A DNA stretch of 64,000 bases, from the NCBI GenBank assembly GCA_963810485.1, contig CAWENQ010000007.1, forward strand, positions 558,001 through 622,000, given 5' to 3'. The position numbers were made by a program, and so were the translations under genes. Every line of letters begins with the position of its first letter. Positions within the stretch are counted from its first letter, which is position 1. The stretch comes from DATKFM01 sp963810485 (GTDB lineage Bacteria; Pseudomonadota; Alphaproteobacteria; Dongiales; Dongiaceae). This document shows positions 56,194-64,000 of the stretch, piece after piece. The notes beneath the pieces are model-generated. The model saw only the letters and a list, made by a program, of their open reading frames with translations. It made no database searches and was not told where the DNA came from.

Positions 56194-59100
56194 ATCGCCT
56201 GATGGCCATTGCCCAATGCCGGTTCAGGTTCTGCTGCTGCTGCCGCCGGCGAATCTTCTGGCAGGCCGGCACGTCTCAGGCCGTCGGCAAAGCGCATGCG
56301 GAAGTCGGCCGGCTTTGCCGGCAGAACGGCCATGATGCTGGACACCGAAATCTGCGGGTTCGCTTCCTGCAGGCGGTCGGCGGCCCAGCGCGCGCGCTCG
56401 GTCGCCCGCAGATAGGGCGCCGCGGCGGCGAGCACGCGATAGGCCCAGGGAAGGTCTGAGCGTTCCCGCAGTCCCTTTTCCGCCCATTCGCAGGCCTGCT
56501 CGTATCGCTCGGCGGCAAAGTGCGCCAAGGCGATGCCGACGTAGATATTGAAGTTGAAGGGATCGAACGGGCTCAGCCGCCGGGCCCGCTCGAAATGCGC
56601 CAAGGCGGTCTCCGCATCGCCGCGGTAGACGTGAACATAACCGCTGCGGATCCAGGCCCAGGTCGAGTTCGGATCGAGGCGCAGCGCGCGCTCGGTCAGC
56701 TCCGCCGCCTGCTCCAGGTCCTGGGCCAGCAACATGACCGTCGCCGCGACCATCGCCAGGACCGTGGGATCATCAGCGTCCAGCTTCAGCGCCGTCCGCG
56801 CCAGTTCGAGGCCCTCGCTGCGCGTTCGTTCCGGCGTCGCGGTCCAGTGATTGCAAAACTGCCAAGCATGGCACCAGCCCGCCAGCGCGTTTGCCACGCC
56901 GTGGCTGGGGTCGAGCTTGATCGCCTCGGCCGTCAAGCGCAGCGCCTCGGCGGAATCGGCCGAGGTCAGCGCCCAGACATGGGGCAGGGCGCGCATCACA
57001 TAGTCGTAGGCCTCGAGATTTTGCGGCCGCTTGCGCCGGGCGCGCTCGATCTCAGCCGTGCGGATGGTCGGTGCGATGGCGCTGACCACGGATTCAGTGA
57101 TGCGGTCCTGCAGATCGAAAATGTCCTCGATCCTGCCATCATAGCGCTCGGCCCAGATATGGACGCCCGAATCCGCGTCGACGAGTTGGGTGGCAATACG
57201 GACCCGGTCTCCCGCCCGCCCGATGCTGCCCTCCAGGAGGTAGCGCACGCCGAGTTGTTTTCCCACCTGGATCGAATCGACCTTCTGGCCGCGGTAGCGG
57301 ATGGTCGAGCTGCGAGCGATGACGGTGAAGGACCGCACGCGGGCGAGCGCCGCGGTGATCTGTTCCACGACGCCATCGGCGAAGTACAGCCGGTCGGGCT
57401 CCTCGCTCCGGTTCTCGAACGGCAGCACGGCTATCGCCGGTGACCGGCACTCGATTGCCGGCGGCTCCGAGTTGCCTTCTCCTTCGAGGCGCGCGATCAG
57501 CGCGTCGAACTCCGGGTGGCCGTGCAACGGCTGCAGCGAGCTGTCGCGCTTCAGCCAGCCGAAATTGACCCGCCGCCCCTCCGTCGGACCCGTAAAGACG
57601 CGCTGCAGGTGGATGAGCGCCTTGTCAATCCGGCCCACCGCCCCATAAGCGCAAGCCAGATTGTAATTGACGACCTTGTTGTCGGTGTCGATTGCAGCTG
57701 CTCGATCCGCCCATACTTCGGCCACCGTCTTATCGCCGACATCCGCCTGCACCGATGCGCCAAAGGCGAGGGCGCCGGCATTGTCGCCATGGCTGGTGAT
57801 GACCGCCTCCAATCGCTCGAGGCTGCGCTGTCCGGCCGAGCGCATCTCGTCTTCGCGGCCCAGGGAGCGATAGGTGGCGACTGCGACGCCCAGTGCCAGG
57901 AAATCACCGGGATGCAGCTCCGCCGCCTTCTCCAGGCAAATGGCGGCCTGTTCGAAGCGGCCCTGCGCCTGATGATTGCGGCCGGCAAAATAGAAGGCCT
58001 CGAACAGGTCAGGCCCGTTGCGCATGGCGCGCCCCAGCGCGCCGTCCGCCTCCCGATAGCGGCCGGCGACATGAAGCGCCAGCCCCTTGGCTGCCAGCGC
58101 CTCCGGCAGCTCCGGGTCCAAGGCCAGGGCGCGCTCGCTGTTGGCGAGAACTTCATCGAACGTAACCCCGGAATCGCCCATGCAGAGGCGGTAGGAATCG
58201 CAGTTGGCGATGCCCGCATAGGCGCGGGCATAGCGCGCATCGGTTTCGATGGCTTTGCCGAATTCGTCGCGGGCCACGCACAAGGCCCGCGTGTCCCTGC
58301 CGTTGTGCAGGAACAGGGAGCGCCCCATCAGATAATGCTGGTAGGCTTCCGGGCTGCCGGTCGGGCGGCTGGTGACGGCGGCGATTTCCTGGGGCAGCAG
58401 CTTCAGCTTGAGCGCGCCGACGATGCTCTGTGACATCTCATCCTGGAGTGAGAATATCTCCTCCCAGGCGTGATCGTATCGCTCGGCCCAAACATGCAGA
58501 CCGGTGCGGCCATCGATAAGCTGGCCGGTAATGCGCATGCGGTCTTCGGCGCGGCGCAAGCTGCCAACCAGCAGATAGTCGACCTTCAGCTCGCGGGCGA
58601 TCTGCAGAATATCGGCAACCTTGCCCTTGTAGGCGAGTCCGCTGTTGCGGGCGACGACCGACAGCGCGGAGATGCGCGACAGATCTGTGATGATGTCCTC
58701 CGTCAGACCGTCGGCGAAAAAATCCTGATTGGGATCGCCGCTGATATTGACAAAGGGCAGGACGGCGATCGAAGGGCGGTGGGCGCCGCCGGGGACTGGC
58801 GCCGCTGCATTGGTCTCGAGCTGGAAACGCCGCCGCAACGCCTCATACTCGCCATGGCCGCGAAGCGGCCAGAGCGCAGTATCGTATTCCATCCAGTCGA
58901 CAAAGGCGCGCCGGCTTGTCGGCGTTTCGGGAAAGGCGCGCCTCAAGCAGTCGACGGCCTCATCGAGCTTGCCAAGCGCCGCGTAGGTGCAGCCCAGATT
59001 GTAGCTGGTCACCACATCGCCGGGCTCGATGGCGACGGCGCGGTTCGCCCATTCCTCCGCGCGCTCGGCGTTGCCGACTTCGGCCTGGATGATGGCGCCG

Positions 59101-61709
59101 AAGGCAAGCGCACAGGCATTGTCTGGCTGGGCGGCGAGCTCGAACTCCAGCCGGTCGAGGCAGCGCCGGGCCGCGGCCATGGCGTCGTCGTGGCGATTCA
59201 AGGCGCGGTATTCGTCGACCGCAAGGCCGAGCGCCCGGAAATCGCTGGAGTTCAGTTCAGCCGCGCGCTCGAAGAGCCGCGCCGCCTTGGCGTGAAGCCC
59301 CTGGGTCCGGCAATGGCGGGCATAGAAGAAATGCGCCTCGTAGAGGTCAGGCCCCAACCGCACCGCATCCTCGAACGCGGCGCTAGCCTCGGCGGGACGG
59401 CCGGACGTGTAGAGCGCGAGCCCCTTGGCGGCATGGGCTTCCGCCAGGTTCGGCTCCAGCGCGATGGCGCGCTCGCTGTTGGCGAGAATGTCATCGAGCG
59501 TGGCGCTGGGCACATCCAGCAGCAGCCGATAGCTGTCGCAGTTGGCGACGCCGGCAAGTGCGCGCGCATAGTTCGGATCGATCTCGATCGCCTTGGCGAA
59601 GAGCTGGCGCGCCACCTCCAGGGCCCGCTTGGCCCAGACGCCCTTGAGGAAGAAGGATCGGCCCATGAGGTAGTACTGATACGCCTCGGCGCTGGTGGTC
59701 GCCGGCCGGCGCGCCGCGGTGATCCCCTGCGGCAGGAGTTGAAGCTGGAGTGCGGCGACGATGCCTTGGGCGATTTCGTCGCGCAGGGAGAAGATGTCTT
59801 CCCAAGGGCGGTCATAACGTTCCGCCCAGACATGCAGGCCGGTGCGTCCGTCGACAAGCTGGGTGGCGATGCGCACCTGGGCGCCCATGCGGCGCACGCT
59901 GCCATCGAGGAGGTAGCAAACATCCAGATCCTTGGCGACCTGCTGGATGTCGATCGTCTGGCCCTTGTAGGCGAATGAACTGCTGCGCGGCGTGACATAC
60001 AGCGCCGAAAGCTCCGCCAGGTCGGCGATGATATCTTCGCTCAGACCATCGGCGAAATAGTCCTGTTCAGGATCGCCGCTGATATTGGCAAAGGGCAGCA
60101 CGGCAATGGCCGGCCGCGCCGCGCCGGGCAGCTTTGCGTCTGCCGGAAGCAGCCCCGCCTTGCGCAGACCCTCGAGCAGATGCAACTGGTCCGCCGGCTG
60201 GCGATAGGGTTCCTTGGCCAGCAACGCAGCGCCGGAAAATTCCGGCGTGGTTTCCAGCAGCTTTGCCGACAATTCCCGCGCCCGCTCGGCTTGGCCGCCC
60301 TTGGCAAGGCTGGCGGCAAGGTATGCCCGCGCCCAGGCCGGCAAGGAGGGCGAGCGGCCGAACGACGCAATCGCCTCGTCATAGCGCCGCGCATTGAAGC
60401 AGGTCGCGCCCAAAATGTGCCAATACCAGGTCGGATCGAAATGCGGGTCGCGCTGCTTTGCCCGCTGGAGCCATTCCAGGCCCTCTTCCGGCCGGCCCAG
60501 GAAGTTGCAAACGGCGCCCATGGCGGACAGCTCGTCGGGACTGTTGGGGTTCAGCTCCAGCGCCCGGCCGTAGGCTTCTTCGGCAGCTTCGTAGGACCGG
60601 CGGTGCAGCAGAATCCAGCCCAGCGTCTCCTGGCACTCGCTGTCATTGCGATCGAGCGTGACTGCCTTTTGCGCATGTTCGAACGCGAGCTCCAGGATTT
60701 CGTCGGATGCGGTCGGCGCGCGAAACCAATCGCGCATCAGCATCATCGCCATGCCGGCATGCGCCCTGCCATAGGTCGGATCCAGGGAGACCGCCTGTTC
60801 GTAGAATCGACGCGTCTCGGTTTCCGCAACGGGGTCGCCGACCCGCATCGAGGCTGCCTGGGCGCGCAGCACGCACTCATAGGCGGCCAGGTTGGCCGGC
60901 GGCTTCCGTTTGGCCTGCGCCGAACCGATCGCCTGAACCCGCCCTGCCAGCGTGGCGGCAATGGTCCGGACGAGATCGTCGGCGACCGCAAAGATGTCCT
61001 CCGCCCGCCGGTCGAAGCGCTCGGCCCATAGCTGTTGACCGGTCGTGGCGTCAAGAAGCTCGGCGGCAAGCTTCATCCGCGGGCCGCGCCGCTGCAGGCT
61101 GCCGGTCACGATGTATCCGGCGCCGAGCTCGCGGCCGATCTGCTTCACATCGGCGCCCTGCCGGCGGAAGCGCGCTGAACGGTTCCGCGCCACGACATCC
61201 AGCAACCGAAAGCGCCCGAGATCGGCGATGATGTCCTGGGTCAATCCATCGGCAAAATAGTTCTGCGCGGCATCGCCGCCGATGTTTGCAATAGGCAGAA
61301 CGGCGATCACCACCCGGGGCTGCGCGCGCTGTGCCGCGGATGTGATCGGCAATTCGCGCGCCGAGTCGTTGGCGCGCTCGGGATCGACGCGCAAATCCGC
61401 GACGAAGCGCACGCCACGGCCATGGACCGTGCGGATGAACCGCTGCTGTTCGCCGTCGTCGCCGATGGCGCGCCGCGCCGACTTGATCCGGCTGGCCAGG
61501 GTGGAGTCCGAGACGATGCGCCCGCCCCAGACGTTCTCGATCAGGTCGTTCTTGGTGACCAGGCGGTCGGGGTTCTTGGCGAGATACAGCAGCAATTCGA
61601 AAACCTGCGGCTCGACCGCGCAGGGCTGCCCGCTCCGGCGCAACTCAAACGCCGCCACGTCGATTTCGCAATCGCTGAACTGAATATGCAAGGAACTGGC
61701 CTCTGCCAT
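56190..61709 (-). CDS. Giant CadC-like winged-helix regulator with four TolB/TPR modules
   Basis: 1,839 residues, intact. Residues 8-104 are an OmpR/CadC-type winged helix (AFELRRSGQPCAVEPQVFEL; LIENVWGGRIVSDSTLASRI; RTVHGRGVRFVA). After it come four tandem modules of about 400-450 residues, each opening with a TolB-like block (at about residues 131, 530, 975 and 1,422: IAVLPxxNIxGDxxxxYFADG, then VLxGSVRRxGxRxRIxxQLxD and HVWAERYDR) and followed by TPR-like helical repeats. Modules 1-4 share phrases such as RALALDPELPEALAAKGLAL. The usual version has one module (500-700 residues). I see no transmembrane span. A cytoplasmic multi-input or scaffold regulator is inferred; targets unknown. Confidence 0.88.
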   Translation of the reverse strand: MAEASSLHIQFSDCEIDVAAFELRRSGQPCAVEPQVFELLLYLAKNPDRLVTKNDLIENVWGGRIVSDSTLASRIKSARRAIGDDGEQQRFIRTVHGRGVRFVADLRVDPERANDSARELPITSAAQRAQPRVVIAVLPIANIGGDAAQNYFADGLTQDIIADLGRFRLLDVVARNRSARFRRQGADVKQIGRELGAGYIVTGSLQRRGPRMKLAAELLDATTGQQLWAERFDRRAEDIFAVADDLVRTIAATLAGRVQAIGSAQAKRKPPANLAAYECVLRAQAASMRVGDPVAETETRRFYEQAVSLDPTYGRAHAGMAMMLMRDWFRAPTASDEILELAFEHAQKAVTLDRNDSECQETLGWILLHRRSYEAAEEAYGRALELNPNSPDELSAMGAVCNFLGRPEEGLEWLQRAKQRDPHFDPTWYWHILGATCFNARRYDEAIASFGRSPSLPAWARAYLAASLAKGGQAERARELSAKLLETTPEFSGAALLAKEPYRQPADQLHLLEGLRKAGLLPADAKLPGAARPAIAVLPFANISGDPEQDYFADGLSEDIIADLAELSALYVTPRSSSFAYKGQTIDIQQVAKDLDVCYLLDGSVRRMGAQVRIATQLVDGRTGLHVWAERYDRPWEDIFSLRDEIAQGIVAALQLQLLPQGITAARRPATTSAEAYQYYLMGRSFFLKGVWAKRALEVARQLFAKAIEIDPNYARALAGVANCDSYRLLLDVPSATLDDILANSERAIALEPNLAEAHAAKGLALYTSGRPAEASAAFEDAVRLGPDLYEAHFFYARHCRTQGLHAKAARLFERAAELNSSDFRALGLAVDEYRALNRHDDAMAAARRCLDRLEFELAAQPDNACALAFGAIIQAEVGNAERAEEWANRAVAIEPGDVVTSYNLGCTYAALGKLDEAVDCLRRAFPETPTSRRAFVDWMEYDTALWPLRGHGEYEALRRRFQLETNAAAPVPGGAHRPSIAVLPFVNISGDPNQDFFADGLTEDIITDLSRISALSVVARNSGLAYKGKVADILQIARELKVDYLLVGSLRRAEDRMRITGQLIDGRTGLHVWAERYDHAWEEIFSLQDEMSQSIVGALKLKLLPQEIAAVTSRPTGSPEAYQHYLMGRSLFLHNGRDTRALCVARDEFGKAIETDARYARAYAGIANCDSYRLCMGDSGVTFDEVLANSERALALDPELPEALAAKGLALHVAGRYREADGALGRAMRNGPDLFEAFYFAGRNHQAQGRFEQAAICLEKAAELHPGDFLALGVAVATYRSLGREDEMRSAGQRSLERLEAVITSHGDNAGALAFGASVQADVGDKTVAEVWADRAAAIDTDNKVVNYNLACAYGAVGRIDKALIHLQRVFTGPTEGRRVNFGWLKRDSSLQPLHGHPEFDALIARLEGEGNSEPPAIECRSPAIAVLPFENRSEEPDRLYFADGVVEQITAALARVRSFTVIARSSTIRYRGQKVDSIQVGKQLGVRYLLEGSIGRAGDRVRIATQLVDADSGVHIWAERYDGRIEDIFDLQDRITESVVSAIAPTIRTAEIERARRKRPQNLEAYDYVMRALPHVWALTSADSAEALRLTAEAIKLDPSHGVANALAGWCHAWQFCNHWTATPERTRSEGLELARTALKLDADDPTVLAMVAATVMLLAQDLEQAAELTERALRLDPNSTWAWIRSGYVHVYRGDAETALAHFERARRLSPFDPFNFNIYVGIALAHFAAERYEQACEWAEKGLRERSDLPWAYRVLAAAAPYLRATERARWAADRLQEANPQISVSSIMAVLPAKPADFRMRFADGLRRAGLPEDSPAAAAAEPEPALGNGHQAI

Positions 61710-62022
61710 GCGCCGCGCCGCATTGGAACCAACACCATTGTCTCAGGTCTATTCGCCCCTCCGCAAGTTGTCGCGCGAGAATCCATGTTTTCTACATGAA
61801 TTCTTCGGACCCGCTTCAAGCGCGGCCGGCCGGGTGGGCCTAGGTTGTAGCTGCGGCAAACAGGCTACCCGGAGTTGCCGGGCGCCGGAACCGCTTGAAT
61901 CGCCGTCTTGAAGCGGTTCGCAATTCGAATCAACGGTTTGGAGATGGATCGATGAGTGCCGGCGCCGTCCTGAGAGTACCCTTAACAGCGCCCGCCGGCC
62001 GCGACGCCTAACCGGACCCTCA
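61710..62022. promoter_or_regulatory. Divergent spacer with inverted repeat
   Basis: The spacer between the giant regulator and the DUF1127 gene carries GAACCGCTT (61888-61896) and AAGCGGTTC (61911-61919), perfect nine-base arms with a 14-base centre. It is a candidate operator for the wHTH regulator itself. No gene is visible in the spacer. Confidence 0.4.
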
Positions 62023-62256
62023 ATGCTGACGCGCACGAATATTGCGCCGCCCCTGGCGGCCTGCCGCTACGCCCTGGGCGCCCTGCGCCGCGGGCTGCCG
62101 CGGATGCGGGCCGCCGTCGAGGCCTGGCTGCAGCGTCTCCGCCAGCGCCGCGCCCTGAACCGGCTCGACGACGGTCCGCTACAGGACATCGGCTTGCCGG
62201 TCGAGCAAAGGGACGCCGGCCACCTCATGCCGTTTCGATTGCCGCGGCAATTCTGA
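62023..62256 (+). CDS. DUF1127 family small protein
   Basis: A 77-residue protein with an Arg-rich helix (ALGALRRGLPRMRAAVEAWL) and the DUF1127 (YjiS-like) core RRALNRLDDGPLQDIGLPVE. DUF1127 proteins are short RNA-linked regulators in alphaproteobacteria, affecting phosphate and carbon metabolism. It is the first gene of a plus-strand run of small genes and is divergent from the giant regulator. Confidence 0.8.
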   Translation: MLTRTNIAPPLAACRYALGALRRGLPRMRAAVEAWLQRLRQRRALNRLDDGPLQDIGLPVEQRDAGHLMPFRLPRQF

Positions 62257-62316
62257 ACGGTGGGGCCGGCGCTCCGAATTCACGTCACCCAATCACATCA
62301 GCAAGGGAAACAGACG

Positions 62317-62511
62317 ATGCGGCAATGCGCTGACTATTGGACGGCAACGAAGAAGTTCCGGCGGGCACTGCTCCTGATCGCCGCGCTCCTGCCGCTCACC
62401 GGCTTTGCCGGCTGCCCGCCGACGGAGCCGGAGGGTTGCCAAGGCAACAATTGCGAAGGCGGCGGTGGGGAAAGCGGCAGCGACAGCAGCAGCAGCGGCG
62501 GAGGCTACTAG
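62317..62511 (+). CDS. Small Gly/Ser-rich lipoprotein
   Basis: About 64 residues from MRQCADYWTATKKFRRALLL. A hydrophobic stretch runs to the lipobox LTGFAGC, so a lipid-modified Cys is likely. After it PPTEPEGCQGNNCEGGGGES and a Ser/Gly tail. The tail has two further Cys. No family recognised. A second small lipoprotein follows 80 bases later. Confidence 0.6.
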   Translation: MRQCADYWTATKKFRRALLLIAALLPLTGFAGCPPTEPEGCQGNNCEGGGGESGSDSSSSGGGY

Positions 62512-62591
62512 GAAATAATTCAATAGAACGAATACAGCGCGATGGGAAACCGAGGGGCCACTTGGTTCAAATCGGCAAAGGAGAAGCGTTC

Positions 62592-62834
62592 ATGAATGGG
62601 TTTTCACGTAACGGCATCGGCTATCGGATGATAAGTTCCACGGTGTTCTTGGGGCTAATGCTCGGCCTTTCGGGTTGCTACGAAGACGGCGCCCTTCTCA
62701 GAAGTTGTTATCACGCGGGCGCGCGATGCGGCTGGAACAACGACCACGGCAACAGCAGCGACAGCAGTCCACCGAGCCCAGCCAGTCCGGGTAGCCCGGC
62801 TCCGGCTCCGGGGCCGGCCCCCAGCCCGTCCTAA
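62592..62834 (+). CDS. Small Pro/Ser-rich lipoprotein
   Basis: 80 residues. AGGAGA stands seven bases before ATG 62592. MNGFSRNGIGYRMISSTVFL leads to LGLSGC, a good lipobox. The mature part YEDGALLRSCYHAGARCGWN has two more Cys, then a Ser/Pro/Gly/Ala tail. It is similar in plan, though not in sequence, to the preceding lipoprotein. Probably an outer-membrane or periplasmic anchored peptide of unknown role. Confidence 0.6.
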   Translation: MNGFSRNGIGYRMISSTVFLGLMLGLSGCYEDGALLRSCYHAGARCGWNNDHGNSSDSSPPSPASPGSPAPAPGPAPSPS

Positions 62835-62838
62835 ACAG

Positions 62839-63306
62839 ATGCCGCTCCGGTCATTGCCGCTCTCTTTCACGATGACCGGAGGAACGGTGAAGTACGACCG
62901 CTTCCCGCCGCGCATCCGGGGCCTCGAACCGCTCAGTCGGCGGTTCGAGGCGTTCCGCCTGGCGAAGCGGAGCAGCGATGTGCTGTTCGCCATTCATCCG
63001 GCGGGCACGCGAATGGAAGCACTGATCCACGACACCGAAGAGTTCGAGTTCCGATTCATCCGGAAGGGGCGAAGTCATGACATTAAGCACGAAAGAACCG
63101 GTGCGCTGGCCGGCAATCATTCCGGTGCGGCTTGCCGGCCTGCTGCAGCGGTCGATGCCGCGATGGCTGCTGACGGGCAAACCGGCGGAGATCGCGAAGG
63201 CGGCACCGCGGATCGATGCGGAGGAAACCACCGGCGAGCGGCGGCCCGAGACGCTGCCCTGGTGGACTTCCCATCACCCGGCGCTCAGCTTCCGCGGGCG
63301 GCATAG
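62839..63306 (+). CDS. Uncertain ORF with weak cupin-like segment
   Basis: Open for 155 codons from ATG 62839; a later ATG (62872) gives MTGGTVKYDRFPPRIRGLEP. The middle LFAIHPAGTRMEALIHDTEE has the spacing of a small cupin (HPAGTRxExHxHDT) but lacks the His pair, so metal binding is doubtful. After about residue 75 the frame overlaps the ORF at 63077 and loses coding character. If one extra base were removed upstream of 63076, it would stop in an ATGA overlap with that ORF. Confidence 0.3.
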   Translation: MPLRSLPLSFTMTGGTVKYDRFPPRIRGLEPLSRRFEAFRLAKRSSDVLFAIHPAGTRMEALIHDTEEFEFRFIRKGRSHDIKHERTGALAGNHSGAACRPAAAVDAAMAADGQTGGDREGGTADRCGGNHRRAAARDAALVDFPSPGAQLPRAA

Positions 63307-63334
63307 CGATCCGTCCGACAAGGAAAACTTCTAG
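63077..63334 (+). CDS. Small hypothetical protein
   Basis: 85 residues, MTLSTKEPVRWPAIIPVRLA... ending in SFRGRHSDPSDKENF. GC at third codon positions is high, as in neighbouring genes, and the frame has a clean stop, so it may be real. No family recognised and no strong ribosome site. It overlaps the uncertain ORF that starts at 62839. Confidence 0.4.
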   Translation: MTLSTKEPVRWPAIIPVRLAGLLQRSMPRWLLTGKPAEIAKAAPRIDAEETTGERRPETLPWWTSHHPALSFRGRHSDPSDKENF

Positions 63335-63412
63335 CTGTCCGATCTGAGCATCTACATCCGGCCCGCTGCGTGAGTAGGGCGGCCGGTGCACACGTCCGGC
63401 GGCTCTGCGCAT

Positions 63413-63440
63413 CCAACGGAGGCGTGCCTTCCTCCGTTGG
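63413..63440. terminator. Hairpin between convergent genes
   Basis: CCAACGGAGG-cgtgcctt-CCTCCGTTGG, a perfect 10-bp stem with an eight-base loop, lies between the small gene ending at 63334 and the EVE gene ending at 63451. No T tract follows, so it may be a weak bidirectional terminator or a protein site. Confidence 0.5.
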
Positions 63441-63450
63441 GTCGGGCTGT

Positions 63451-63864
63451 TCAGGCCTTGATGCCGCCCATGGCGCAGATCAGCTTCCAGGATTTTTCGT
63501 CGATCGGCATGACTGACAGGCGCGACTGCTTGACCAGGCCCAGATTGGCCAGCTTCGGCTCGGCCTTGATCGCTGTGAGGGTCACCGGCGTCTTCAGCGG
63601 CTGCTTCGGCTTGATATCCACCATGCCCAGCTTGCCGGCCTTGTCCTTCGGATCGGGGTAGAAGGCGCGCGCGATCTCGGCGATGCCCACCACCTGCGGC
63701 CCGGCGCCGGAATGATAGAAGAAGCTTAGATCGCCCTTCTTCATCCCCCGCAGATTGATCAGCGCCTGGGGATTCTTGACGCCGCTCCAATCGGTCACGC
63801 CGTCCTTGTTGAGCTGCTCCCAGGAATAGGTCGCGGGTTCGGATTTCACGAGCCAATAGGCCAC
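63451..63864 (-). CDS. EVE-domain protein
   Basis: A 137-residue protein of the EVE (PUA-like, thymocyte nuclear protein 1-like) family. MAYWLVKSEPATYSWEQLNK, WSGVKNPQALINLRGMKKGD, FYHSGAGPQVVGIAEIA and SRLSVMPIDEKSWKLIC are the family pattern. EVE domains bind modified bases in nucleic acids (for example 5-methylcytosine or N6-methyladenine); the bacterial target is unknown. The start is GTG 63864, 13 bases after the YciI-like gene, so the two are probably one operon. Confidence 0.92.
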   Translation of the reverse strand: MAYWLVKSEPATYSWEQLNKDGVTDWSGVKNPQALINLRGMKKGDLSFFYHSGAGPQVVGIAEIARAFYPDPKDKAGKLGMVDIKPKQPLKTPVTLTAIKAEPKLANLGLVKQSRLSVMPIDEKSWKLICAMGGIKA

Positions 63865-63877
63865 GGCGCCCTCCGGC

Positions 63878-64000
63878 TTACTTCTTGGGATAGGTCTGCC
63901 GCCAGGCGGTGATATTGACTGTCTGGAACAGTCCCGCCTTGCGATAGGGGTCGCCGGCGGAGAATTTCTCCGCCGCCGCGCGATCGGGCAGATCCAGGAT
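63878..64000 (-). CDS. YciI-like protein (C-terminal part; 5' end outside window)
   Basis: The last 40 residues: ILDLPDRAAAEKFSAGDPYR, then KAGLFQTVNITAWRQTYPKK and a stop at 63878. The pattern DxPxxxxAxxFxxxDPYxxAGLF is typical of YciI, a ferredoxin-like fold related to muconolactone isomerase. Function unknown. YciI and EVE genes are often neighbours in alphaproteobacteria. The frame is open at the window edge. Confidence 0.85.
   Translation of the reverse strand: MLDLPDRAAAEKFSAGDPYRKAGLFQTVNITAWRQTYPKK

Noticed and set aside
58470..59978. A 502-codon plus-strand frame inside the giant regulator, and a similar one at 56520-57443
   Set aside because: Both are antisense shadows of a strongly coding, repeat-containing gene and show no recognisable fold.

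Overview
The window reads like the chromosome of a high-GC alphaproteobacterium, probably of the Rhodospirillales/Rhizobiales type. The evidence is a 1,610-residue NAD-glutamate dehydrogenase, a DUF1674 (succinate dehydrogenase assembly factor type) protein, a DUF1127 protein, a Bfr/Bfd pair, and a purH / heparinase / rpe / rsmB / htpX order of the kind common in that class. This is inferred from gene content; there is no rRNA or other phylogenetic marker to test it.

Layout. 0-3 kb: the end of a ketopantoate-reductase-family gene, then a coupled acyl-CoA ligase / enoyl-CoA hydratase pair. 3-12.7 kb (minus strand): three consecutive genes for large type I secretion-like proteins (two paralogous RTX proteins and one beta-helix-like protein), downstream of a LuxR-family LAL/MalT-type ATPase regulator. 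12.7-18.1 kb: a divergent LuxR regulator with a TTG start, a membrane-anchored NNMT-like methyltransferase with a frameshift, and a BTAD/TolB/TPR regulator with a stop codon near its start. Two perfect CRP/FNR-type palindromes lie in the spacers here. 18.1-26.5 kb: a transport and catabolic island. livGFHM runs on the minus strand; on the plus strand are a TIGR04076-like gene, an aldo/keto reductase, a SnoaL-like gene, livK, a second aldo/keto reductase and a RidA domain.

Almost every gene in that island, and the second RTX gene, is broken by frameshifts. At each junction I worked through by hand, removing one extra base restores the frame; I found no case that needed a deletion. This looks like insertion-biased consensus error rather than gene decay, and the annotation treats these genes as probably intact in the living organism.

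26.5-56 kb is mostly conserved metabolism and housekeeping: DUF599, NAD-GDH, Bfr/Bfd with a Fur-like box, YbjQ, a serine hydrolase, a UMF1-type MFS carrier, an old-yellow-enzyme/FAD reductase, PurH, a lone nucleotide-sugar dehydrogenase flanked by repeats, heparinase II/III, Rpe, RsmB, HtpX, a MocR regulator divergent from a PNPOx-like protein, a 2OG-Fe oxygenase, acetyl-CoA synthetase, a porin and CreD. 56-64 kb holds a Rieske protein coupled to a 1,839-residue regulator with four tandem TolB/TPR modules, then a string of small proteins (DUF1127, two lipoproteins, two uncertain ORFs), an EVE-domain protein and the end of a YciI-like gene.

Dispersed repeats are prominent: a 138-bp palindromic element present twice in opposite orientation, a 274-bp palindrome with nested arms, and several CCCTCACCC-type intergenic repeats. 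The strongest candidates for unusual biology are the four-module regulator, the three-gene exoprotein cluster with its regulators and structured leader, and the transporter/aldo-keto reductase island. No CRISPR array, tRNA, rRNA, transposase or phage gene was recognised.
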